Shown here one piece after another: positions 53,648 through 61,300 of a DNA stretch of 64,000 nucleotides (position 1 is the stretch's first letter; each line of letters begins with the position of its first letter). This stretch comes from a bacterium (GTDB lineage: Bacteria; Krumholzibacteriota; Krumholzibacteriia; LZORAL124-64-63). The notes below the pieces were generated by a model. The model saw only the letters and a program-made list of their open reading frames with translations. It searched no databases and was not told the DNA's origin. The stretch is taken from assembly GCA_016719645.1 (NCBI GenBank), contig JADJYS010000001.1, forward strand, positions 124,001 to 188,000, given 5' to 3'. The translations under genes and the position numbers were made by a program.

Positions 53648-54361
53648 ATGAGCCGTCAGCAGAGCCGACGTCGCCGGGCCGAGGCCTTCATCTTCGACCT
53701 CGACGGCACGCTCGTCGACTCGGGACGCGATCTCGCCGTCTCGGCCAACTTCGTGCGCGCCCGCTTCGGGCTGCCGGAACTCCCGGAACCGGTCGTCGTC
53801 TCCTTCGTGGGCGACGGCGTGGGCAAGCTCGTCGAGCGCGCGCTGGCCGACCTGGGGGGACCGTCGGCCGCCGAGCGCGTCGCCGAGGGCCTGGGCGTCT
53901 TCATGGACCACCACGACCGCCACTGCCTCGACCACAGCCGCCTGTACCCGGGCGTGCTGGAGACGCTGCGCAGGTTCGCCGACTTCCCGCTGATGGTGGC
54001 CACGAACAAGTCCCGCCGCTTCGCCGTGAAGGTGCTGGCGGGACTGCACGTCGACGGGGCCTTCCGCCGGGTGGTGTGCGGCGACGACGTCGCACGCCGC
54101 AAGCCCGACCCCGAGCCGCTGGCGCTCTGCCTGCAGGGGCTGGGCGTCGACCCCCGCGACGTGGCCATGGTCGGGGACGGGACCAACGACGTCCTGGCGG
54201 CCCGCGCCCTGGGCTGCACCGCCGTCGGCTGCGCCTTCGGCCTCACCGCGCGCGACCGCCTGCTCGCCGCCGGCCCCGACCTCGTGCTGGAGTCCTTCGC
54301 CGAGCTCGCCGACCACTTCGTCTCCCGTCCCGCCCCCGCGCCCCGGAAGGCCGGCCCATGA
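53648..54361 (+). CDS. HAD hydrolase, phosphoglycolate phosphatase-like
   Basis: 237 aa with a four-helix cap (subclass IA). Nucleophile motif FIFDLDGTLVDSGRDLA, motif II MVATNKSRRFAVK, the conserved Lys in RRKPDPEPLALCL and the acidic motif IV VGDGTNDVLAARA. Phosphoglycolate phosphatase is the closest familiar type, but pyrophosphatase or sugar-phosphatase activity is possible. With a phosphohexomutase two genes downstream, a hexose-phosphate substrate is worth considering. First gene of a four-gene operon; the TGA overlaps the next ATG. Confidence 0.85.
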   Translation: MSRQQSRRRRAEAFIFDLDGTLVDSGRDLAVSANFVRARFGLPELPEPVVVSFVGDGVGKLVERALADLGGPSAAERVAEGLGVFMDHHDRHCLDHSRLYPGVLETLRRFADFPLMVATNKSRRFAVKVLAGLHVDGAFRRVVCGDDVARRKPDPEPLALCLQGLGVDPRDVAMVGDGTNDVLAARALGCTAVGCAFGLTARDRLLAAGPDLVLESFAELADHFVSRPAPAPRKAGP

Positions 54362-56134
54362 ACCGTCCGCCCGCGCTCTCGCCCTGGCCGCTCCACGACC
54401 TGCTCGCGCGCGCCGTCGCCGAGCTGGACGCCCGCGGCGCGATCTTCGACCTCCCGGCCGGCAAGTGGCACCGGCCCGTCGACGGCGTCGACCTCGCCGA
54501 CACGGTCGGCGGCCACGCCGTCGGCACGCCGCTGGGCCCGGCCGCCGGTCCGCACACGCAGCTGGCGCAGAACCTGGCCCTGAGCTGGCTGGCCGGGGCG
54601 CGCACCCTCGAACTCAAGACCGTCCAGGTCCTCGACGAGCTGGAGATCCCGCGCCCCTGCATCGACATGGCCGCCGAGGGCTACAACGTCGAATGGAGCC
54701 AGGAGCTGCGCCTGGAGGAGTTCCCTGCGCGAGTACGCCAAGGCCGCGCTGCTGATCGCGGTCCTGCGCGCCTGGGAGCCGGTGCGCGCGGTGGTCGGGG
54801 AGCCCGGCGGCCACGTCTTCGAGCTGTCGTGCGGCTACGACCTGGCCGGCGTGCGCAGCGCGACGATGGCCGCGTTCCTGGACCGCCTCGGCGACGCGGG
54901 CGCGGAGGTGGACGCGCAGCGCCGCGGGGTGCCGCGCGCGCTGGCCGCCCTGCGCGACGTCGAGGTGCCGGCGCGCCTCTGCACCGGCGCCACCCTGAGC
55001 ACCTTCCACGGCTGCCCGCCGGGGGAGATCGAGGCCATCGTCCGCCACCTGATGACCCGCCACGGCCTGGACGTCACGGTGAAGCTGAACCCCACGCTGC
55101 TGGGCGCCGACGCGGTGGCGGCGATCCTGCACGACCGGCTCGGCTACCGCGACGCGGCCCTGGTGCCGCAGGCCTTCGCCGAGGACCTGGTCATGGACCG
55201 CGCCCTGGAACTCGTCGGCGGCCTGGCGGATTTCGCGCGCGCGCAGGGCCGCCGCTTCGGCATCAAGCTCACCAACACCCTGGTGGTCGCCAACGCGCGC
55301 GGCCGCCTGCCGGGCGAGCGCGCCTACCTCTCGGGGGCGCCGCTGCACGTGCTGGCCGCCACCCTGCTGGCCGAACTCGACGCCCGCCTGCCCGGCCGCC
55401 TGGCGCTGGCCGGCCGGCCCGGGGGCGAGGTGCCGGTCTCGTTCTCGGCGGGGATCGAGCGCGGCAACGCGGCCGAGGCCGTGGCGCTCGGGCTGGCGCC
55501 GGTGACCGTCTGCAGCGACCTGCTGAAGCCCGGCGGCTACGGCCGCCTGTCCGGGATGCTGCGCCGGCTGGCCGACGAGATGCGCGCCGCCGGCTGCGCC
55601 GACCTGGCGTCCTGGCGGGCGCGGGCCGCCGCCGCGGCCCGCGACGGCGGCTTCCCCTCGGCCGCGGCCGCCTACGCCGCGCGCCTGGCCGCCCCCGACG
55701 GCGCGGCGCCCTACGCCGCGGTCGCGGTGCGCGCGCCGCTGAAGAGCACCGGCCGCAAGCTGGACCTGTTCGACTGCACGAGCTGCCACCTCTGCGTGAC
55801 GGTCTGCCCGAACGACGCGATGATCCGCCTGGCCCGTCCCGACGGGTGCGAGGACCGCCTGGCCAAGCGCTGGCAGTACCTGTGCCTGGCCGACCTGTGC
55901 AACGACTGCGGCAACTGCGCGACCTTCTGCCCCGACGACGGGGCGCCCCACCGGGCGAAGCCCCGCCTGCACCTGGCGGGCGGGGGGGCCGCGCCGGCCG
56001 AATCCGATTATCGTGTCGCGCGCGCCGGCGGGGCCTGGACCGCGGCCGGCGCGCGCGAACCCGCGCTGGTCGCCGCCCTGCTGCGCGACCTGCCGCTGCC
56101 GGCCGAGGACCCGGAACCCGAGGATGCGTCATGA
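54358..56134 (+). CDS. YgfK-like Fe-S protein without the GltD module, frameshifted
   Basis: The N-terminal ~120 residues match the start of E. coli YgfK: GTPLGPAAGPHTQLAQNLAL, TLELKTVQVLDELEIPRPCI and GYNVEWSQELRLEE. Reading then shifts frame at ~54724 (one C too many in TTCCC, or two bases lost) to LREYAKAALLIAVLRAW, LSTFHGCPPGEIEAI, VKLNPTLLGAD, KLTNTLVVAN and SDLLKPGGYGRLSG. Near 470 come two ferredoxin motifs, CTSCHLCVTVCPND and CNDCGNCATFCPDDG. The GltD-like FAD/NADPH domain that separates these parts in YgfK is absent (~592 aa against ~1030). Probably an oxidoreductase subunit of unknown substrate. ATG overlaps the upstream stop. Confidence 0.75.
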
Positions 56135-58104
56135 CCGCACGTCCGCCCCTGTTCACGCCGTTCGCCCGCGACGAGGAGACCATCCGGATCGCGCCTGCGC
56201 TCGCCCGCGACGGCGGCCTGCTCGCCTGGGCCCGCGACTTCCAGCTGGGCACGGCCGGCTACCGCGACCTGCTCGACCCCGCCGACCTGCACAGCACCGA
56301 GGTCCCGTTCAACAGCCTGAACGTGTCGGTGATGCTGGCCGCCCGCGCCCAGCTGGCGCTCGAGGAGGGGCTGGCCCACCTCCACGTGGGCGGCGAGGTG
56401 CGGCCGCACACCCAGGAGTTCATCGACCTGGCGGCCCGCCTCTACGCCGCCTGCGGGATCTGCGTCCACCTGCGTCCCGAGGGGGTGCGCACCACGCCGA
56501 TCTGGCTGTCGTCCTTCGGGGTGAACTACGAGGAGCTGGACGGGGGCGAGAACTTCACCGCCTCGCACAGCCAGAGCTACAAGGGCGGCTGGAAGCCGAT
56601 GGACGAATCGGGCATGCAGCTGCTGGAGATGGCGGGCCGCATCGCCGACCGCGTGCGCCTGCTGGCCGAGCGGGCGGCCGAGGAGGGGCTCGAGATCCCG
56701 CTCGCGGCCGCGGACGACCCCCTGATCGTGCGCGACTTCGATCCCGTCGCCGCGTACGCGGACGCGCTGCGGGCCATCGTGCCCGCGGACATGCTGGACG
56801 GGATCGCCGCGGCCGCGGCCCGGGGCTTCCGCACCGCGATCTGCACCGAGGGCGGCAGCATGGGCGCCGCCGCGCGCCGCGTCTTCGCCGAGCTGGGCGT
56901 GGGCGTCGACGGGGACGGGCCCGTCTTCTTCACCCACGAGGCGGAGGCCAGCGACTACCACGGCATCGGGATCCTGGACGGCGTGAACCACGGCGTCGAC
57001 CCCGGCAAGTGGCAGGTCTACAAGCACGTCGGCGCGCAGGCGCTGCTGCGGGAACGGCGCGCCGACCTGGTGTTCATCTGGGACCCCGACGGCGACCGCT
57101 TCAACATGGTGACCGCGGCGCCCGCCGCCCTGGCCGACCGCGCCCGCGCGGCCGGGCTCGAGGTCGACCCGCTCGACGACGCGCGCGTGCTGGTCTTCTT
57201 CAAGCCGAACCAGATCTACTTCATGCTCGCCGCGGCGCGCCTCGAGGCGCTGCACGCCGCCGGGACCCTCGGCGACGACGACTGGATCGTGGCCACGAGC
57301 TGGCCGACCAGCCGCAGCATCGGCGAGCTGGCCGAGGCCTTCAACCGGCGCCACGGCACGCGGCTGAGCACCTTCCGCGTGCCGGTCGGCTTCAAGCACT
57401 TCGGGAGCCTGGTCGCCGACCTGGAGGACCAGGTGCTCGAGTCCGACCCCGACGATCCCGGCCTGACCACCCGCGCCGTGGACGCGACCGGGACCGAGAC
57501 GGTGTTCGGCCCCCGCCCCCGGCTGCTGATCATGGCCGAGGAGAGCGGCGGCGCCGCGCTGGGCCCCGGCGACTGGATGCTGTCGCGCGACGAGGAGCGC
57601 GCGACCCTGGCGATCAAGGAGAAGGACGCCATGCAGGTCGGGCTGGTCGCCCTGGGCCTCGGGGCGCGCCTGTTCGCCGCGGGGGGCAGCTTCGCCGCCT
57701 TCTACCTGGACCGCCTCGACGCCTACGGCATCGTGCACCGGTTCTACGAGCGGCGCGACGTGACCCTGTTCGACGAGTCGCTGCGCGGCGCGGCCCGCGA
57801 GGAGGCCCGCGCCGCGGGCAACCGGCGCAAGGCGGCCGCGGTGGCCTGCTTCGCGGCGCTGGAGGGGCTGCCGCCGGCCGAGGTGGCCGCCGCCCTGCGC
57901 CGGCGCCTGCCGGCGGGCTGCGAGCTGCCGCCGGTCGTGCGCTGCTTCCGGGCCGGCGACGGCACGCTGATCGAGTTCGAGGGCTGCTGGTTCGAACTGC
58001 GGGCCAGCGGCACCGACGCCGTGCTGCGCTACTACTGCGAGGGCGGCGACGCGGCGCGCGTCGGCGAGCTGAACTCGGCCCTGATCGGCCTGGACCTGGA
58101 CTGA
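56131..58104 (+). CDS. Phosphohexomutase (phosphoglucomutase/phosphomannomutase family)
   Basis: 657 aa, long for the family. The phosphoserine loop reads FTASHSQSYKGGWKP (Ser near 144) where TASHNP is usual. The metal loop FIWDPDGDRFNM is intact near 317, the sugar loop is FRVPVGFKHFG, the recognition loop AEESGGAALG near 468 and the phosphate-binding loop LRASGTDAVLRYYCEG near 622. It interconverts hexose-1- and hexose-6-phosphates; glucose would link it to the glycogen operon. The altered serine loop and large insertions place it in a divergent subfamily. The ATG overlaps the preceding stop. Confidence 0.86.
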   Translation: MTARPPLFTPFARDEETIRIAPALARDGGLLAWARDFQLGTAGYRDLLDPADLHSTEVPFNSLNVSVMLAARAQLALEEGLAHLHVGGEVRPHTQEFIDLAARLYAACGICVHLRPEGVRTTPIWLSSFGVNYEELDGGENFTASHSQSYKGGWKPMDESGMQLLEMAGRIADRVRLLAERAAEEGLEIPLAAADDPLIVRDFDPVAAYADALRAIVPADMLDGIAAAAARGFRTAICTEGGSMGAAARRVFAELGVGVDGDGPVFFTHEAEASDYHGIGILDGVNHGVDPGKWQVYKHVGAQALLRERRADLVFIWDPDGDRFNMVTAAPAALADRARAAGLEVDPLDDARVLVFFKPNQIYFMLAAARLEALHAAGTLGDDDWIVATSWPTSRSIGELAEAFNRRHGTRLSTFRVPVGFKHFGSLVADLEDQVLESDPDDPGLTTRAVDATGTETVFGPRPRLLIMAEESGGAALGPGDWMLSRDEERATLAIKEKDAMQVGLVALGLGARLFAAGGSFAAFYLDRLDAYGIVHRFYERRDVTLFDESLRGAAREEARAAGNRRKAAAVACFAALEGLPPAEVAAALRRRLPAGCELPPVVRCFRAGDGTLIEFEGCWFELRASGTDAVLRYYCEGGDAARVGELNSALIGLDLD

Positions 58105-58115
58105 GGGAGGTACCC

Positions 58116-58385
58116 GTGGGAGGCAAGGGCTACGTCACGCTGACGGTCTACAGCGCCACCTGGTGCCCGGACTGCCGCGTCGCCAAGCGCTTCCTGGACG
58201 AGCACGGCGTGGTGTACGACACGGTGGAGATCGACCGCGACGAGGACGCCGCCCGGCTGCTGGAGGAGCGGACCGGCAAGCGCGGGATCCCGTACTTCGT
58301 GCTGGACGGGGAGCGCTGGGTGCGCGCCTACGTCCCGCGCCAGGGCTTCGACCGCGAGGGCATGGCCGAGCTGCTCGGGCTCTGA
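58116..58385 (+). CDS. Glutaredoxin-like thioltransferase with CPDC motif
   Basis: 89 aa thioredoxin-fold protein. VTLTVYSATWCPDCRVAKRF carries the redox pair Cys17/Cys20 spaced as in NrdH or mycoredoxin types, and GKRGIPYFVLDG holds the cis-Pro. It reduces disulfides in partner proteins. GTG start at 58116, 11 bp after the mutase and behind GGGAGG, so it closes the four-gene operon. The partner (the YgfK-like Fe-S protein or general thiol pool) is not evident. Confidence 0.85.
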   Translation: MGGKGYVTLTVYSATWCPDCRVAKRFLDEHGVVYDTVEIDRDEDAARLLEERTGKRGIPYFVLDGERWVRAYVPRQGFDREGMAELLGL

Positions 58386-58408
58386 GCGCCGCGGCGCCGG
58401 ACGCGGCC

Positions 58409-58525
58409 TCAGGCGCGCTTGCTGTGGTCGACCGCCTTGAGGATCTTCAGGTTCAGCACGACGAACCGCAGCAGCTGGAACAGCTTGTTGTTCATCCAGT
58501 ACTTGTCGCGCGGCGTGATCTCCAC
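58409..58525 (-). CDS. 38-aa protein downstream of the SQR-like gene
   Basis: A short frame VEITPRDKYWMNNKLFQLLR... ending in HSKRA. The GTG at 58525 has AGGAGG eight bases upstream, and it starts 11 bp after the SQR-like stop. The middle (FQLLRFVVLNLKILKAV) is an amphipathic/hydrophobic helix that could sit at the membrane surface. Codon use is host-like. It is probably co-expressed with the flavoprotein as an accessory peptide; no family is recognised. Confidence 0.55.
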   Translation of the reverse strand: MEITPRDKYWMNNKLFQLLRFVVLNLKILKAVDHSKRA

Positions 58526-58536
58526 GGGGCCGCCTC

Positions 58537-59973
58537 CTACTCGGGTATGATCTTCCAGCCGATGCGTCCCTGCAGCTTGTGCATGAACGTGGTATGGATC
58601 ATGCGCTTCATCCAGGCGCCGGCCAGCCCCATCTCCATGTGCGTGACGAACTGGTCGCGCCCCGACTCGTTGGGGAAGCGCCGGTGGTCGGGGACCACCG
58701 GGTAGACCATGATCACCGCCGCCGACCCGTCCCGCAGCGAGTCCCCCATCGAGGCGATGCAGGCCGCCGACATCTCGGTCATGCGTTCGCTGTGCGTCAT
58801 GCGCCCGCGCGTCACCAGATCGACCACGTTCAGGGCCACGACGCGGCCGATGATGCCCGACACCATGCCGGTGCGGGGAGGCGCGGGACTCACCGGGCGT
58901 CCCGACGGCGTCTGGCGCGGGCGCGAGATCGGCCCGGGCGGCGCGAACGCGATGCCCGCGGCGAAGATCGAGGGGTAGTGCGGGTTCTGGTAGACGGCGG
59001 GCCAGGCGTCCGGGTCCCGCCGCAGCTCCTCGTAGGAGAGCCCGTAGCGGCCGTCCACCGCCACCAGCCGCGCCGGCGTGACGACGCGGTCGGAGACGTC
59101 GCCGCCGTCGCGGCCGAGGTACTTCATGTCGACCCCGGTGAAGCGGGGGATGAGCATGGCGAAATCGAACGGGGTCTCGCCCTCGCGGCCGGCGAGATCC
59201 TCCCAGAAGATGCGGCCGCCGTCGACCGCGTGGACCGACCGGGCCGTCTCGGGCGCGATGCCGTAGTCGCGGAACGCCGCATCGATGAACTCGGCGCTGG
59301 TGGTGCGCACGCCGCGGTGCCTGGCCACCAGGCCGTCGATGCCGAAATCGCCCAGCTCGGGCTCGTTGGTGAGGTAGACCAGGTCGGCGCGGTCGCGCAC
59401 CCCCTGCCGGACGAGGTCCTTGTGGACGTTGGTGATGTACTCGAGCGCCGCGCCCTGGCAGGTGGCGCCGCCGTGGCCGGTGCCGATCACCAGCCGCTGG
59501 CGTTCGCCGCGCCGCATGCGCCCGATCGACTCCAGGTAGCGGTCGCGAGCCTGCACGGCGTGCGGCGGCGTGCAGATCGACCAGGTCGCCCCCGCCGCGG
59601 GCCCCAGACCGGGGGTCGCGGCGAAGTCGAGCTTGGGCCCCGTCGCCAGGATCAGGTGGTCGTAGTCCAGGCGGAAGGGCTCGTCGCGGCCGTCTTCGGT
59701 CCGGCCGCAGACGAACCGCTCGTCGGGGTGCACCTCGTCCACGCGCCCCTGGACGAAGCCCACGCCGAAGCGGCGGTAGACCGGCGCCAGCGGGAACTGG
59801 GTCCGCTCCGGCGCCATGTGCCCGATGCCGACCCAAACCAGCGATGGGATGTAGACGAAGTTGGCGGAGCGGTTGACGACCGTGACCTCGTGGTCGCGGC
59901 CGAGCCGGTCCCCCAGGTAGAGCGCGGCGGTATGACCCGCGAAACCCGCGCCGACGACGACGATCCTGGCCAT
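58537..59973 (-). CDS. FAD-dependent oxidoreductase, sulfide:quinone reductase-like
   Basis: 478 aa. RIVVVGAGFAGHTAALYLG is the FAD-binding start, LILATGPKLDF the second nucleotide site. Cys134 (WSICTPPHA), Cys172 (GHGGATCQGAALEYI) and a Cys near 395 (SAACIASMG) resemble the three redox cysteines of SQR/flavocytochrome c dehydrogenases. The C-terminus (AGAWMKRMIHTTFMHKLQG) looks like a membrane-binding amphipathic helix. It would oxidise sulfide, or a related reductant, with quinone. The start at 59973 is preferred as it begins the Rossmann fold. An NDH-2-type role is the alternative. Confidence 0.82.
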   Translation of the reverse strand: MARIVVVGAGFAGHTAALYLGDRLGRDHEVTVVNRSANFVYIPSLVWVGIGHMAPERTQFPLAPVYRRFGVGFVQGRVDEVHPDERFVCGRTEDGRDEPFRLDYDHLILATGPKLDFAATPGLGPAAGATWSICTPPHAVQARDRYLESIGRMRRGERQRLVIGTGHGGATCQGAALEYITNVHKDLVRQGVRDRADLVYLTNEPELGDFGIDGLVARHRGVRTTSAEFIDAAFRDYGIAPETARSVHAVDGGRIFWEDLAGREGETPFDFAMLIPRFTGVDMKYLGRDGGDVSDRVVTPARLVAVDGRYGLSYEELRRDPDAWPAVYQNPHYPSIFAAGIAFAPPGPISRPRQTPSGRPVSPAPPRTGMVSGIIGRVVALNVVDLVTRGRMTHSERMTEMSAACIASMGDSLRDGSAAVIMVYPVVPDHRRFPNESGRDQFVTHMEMGLAGAWMKRMIHTTFMHKLQGRIGWKIIPE

Positions 59974-60057
59974 GGTCCCCCCCCGGAGTCGGACGCCCGG
60001 GCGGAGCCTAGCACGTCGCGCAGGCACCGGCTGCCGCTATTCCGCGGCGCTCCGGGC

Positions 60058-60087
60058 TTGGCAGCCCCGCGGGCCCCGTGGTAGCAT
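60058..60087 (+). promoter_or_regulatory. Predicted promoter of the type II GAPDH-like gene
   Basis: TTGGCA (60058-60063), 18 bp, TAGCAT (60082-60087), 61 bp before the ATG at 60149. Confidence 0.5.
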
Positions 60088-60148
60088 GCCGGGGCCGGGC
60101 TTCCGCCCGCCCGGCCGAGCGATGTCACCGCCGGCAAGAGGAGGATCC

Positions 60149-61219
60149 ATGCGCGGCACGAAGAACGTCCTGGTGGTGGGGACCGGGACCATCGGCGAGC
60201 CCCTGATCGGGCTGCTGAGCCATTTCAAGGACCAGTTGGGCGTCGACGAGGTGCTCTTCCACAAGAACACGCCGCTGGTCACCGACCGCAGCAAGGTCAA
60301 GGACCTCATCCGGCGCGGCGCGCGCATCGTCTCGGACAAGGATCACGTCGCGGGTTTCAAGGACATCGGCATCCAGGTCGACACCACGACCGAGGACGCG
60401 CTGCAGGCCGCGCGGGTCGTCATCGACTGCACGCCCCTGGGCAACGACATGAAGGAGAAGTGGTACCGGTCCTACGAGGGTTCGACCGACCTCTTCATCG
60501 CCCAGGGCAGCGAGTTCGGCTTCGGCAAGCAGTACGCGCGCGGGATCAACGACGAGGTGCTCGACCACGCGACCGACAAGTACCTGCAGGTGGTCAGCTG
60601 CAACACCCACAACCTGTCGCTGATCATCAAGATGCTCGGGCTCGGCGACGAGGGCCCCGACAACCTGGTGCAGGGGCGCTTCGTGTGCATCCGCCGCGCC
60701 AACGACATCAGCCAGGACGGCAAGTTCGTGCCGAGTCCCGAGGTCGGCTCGCACGGCGACGCCGTCTTCGGCACCCACCACGCCCGCGACGCCTGGCACC
60801 TGTTCAACACCCTGGGCTACGACCTGAAGCTGTTCTCCTCGGCCCTGAAGCTCAACACCAACCTGATGCACACCCTGCAGTTCCACCTGACGGTGCGCAA
60901 GCCGGTGACCCACGCCGAGCTGATGCAGCGCTGCGAGGCCAACGACCGCGTGGCGATGACCCACAAGAAGACGGCCAACTCGATCTTCTCGTTCGGGCGC
61001 GACCACGGCTTCTACGGCCGCATCCTCAACCAGACCGTGATCCCCTACAACGGGATCCACGTCTCGCAGGACGGCCGCGAGATCACCGGCTTCTGCTTCA
61101 CCCCCCAGGACGGCAACAGCCTGCTGAGCTCGGTCGCCGCCACCGTCTGGGCGCTCTACCCGGACACCTACGACAAGATCATCCAGTGCCTGCGGCCCTA
61201 CTTCTTCGACGAGGTGTAG
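60149..61219 (+). CDS. Type II (archaeal-type) glyceraldehyde-3-phosphate dehydrogenase homologue
   Basis: 356 aa. The Rossmann start NVLVVGTGTIGEPLIGLL, VIDCTPLGNDMKEKW, catalytic VVSCNTHNLSLI (Cys151), FVCIRRANDISQDGKF, FGTHHARDAW (His210/211) and LKLNTNLMHTLQFHLTV follow archaeal GAPDH in order. It lacks the SCTTNCLAP signature of the usual bacterial enzyme. The family oxidises glyceraldehyde-3-phosphate with NAD(P)+. Similarity outside the motifs is low (about 20-30 % by eye), so a different phosphorylated aldehyde is possible. Strong GAGGAGG site, own promoter, followed by a terminator hairpin. Confidence 0.78.
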   Translation: MRGTKNVLVVGTGTIGEPLIGLLSHFKDQLGVDEVLFHKNTPLVTDRSKVKDLIRRGARIVSDKDHVAGFKDIGIQVDTTTEDALQAARVVIDCTPLGNDMKEKWYRSYEGSTDLFIAQGSEFGFGKQYARGINDEVLDHATDKYLQVVSCNTHNLSLIIKMLGLGDEGPDNLVQGRFVCIRRANDISQDGKFVPSPEVGSHGDAVFGTHHARDAWHLFNTLGYDLKLFSSALKLNTNLMHTLQFHLTVRKPVTHAELMQRCEANDRVAMTHKKTANSIFSFGRDHGFYGRILNQTVIPYNGIHVSQDGREITGFCFTPQDGNSLLSSVAATVWALYPDTYDKIIQCLRPYFFDEV

Positions 61220-61252
61220 CCGGCCGCCCGGCCCGCAGCCACGACGCGCGGA

Positions 61253-61278
61253 GGCGCCCGGTCGCGAGACCGGGCGCC
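61253..61278. terminator. Hairpin between convergent GAPDH-like and TPR genes
   Basis: GGCGCCCGGTC (61253-61263) pairs with GACCGGGCGCC (61268-61278), loop GCGA, then CCGTTT. Confidence 0.75.
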
Positions 61279-61300
61279 CCGTTTCCGGGCCGCGGACCCG

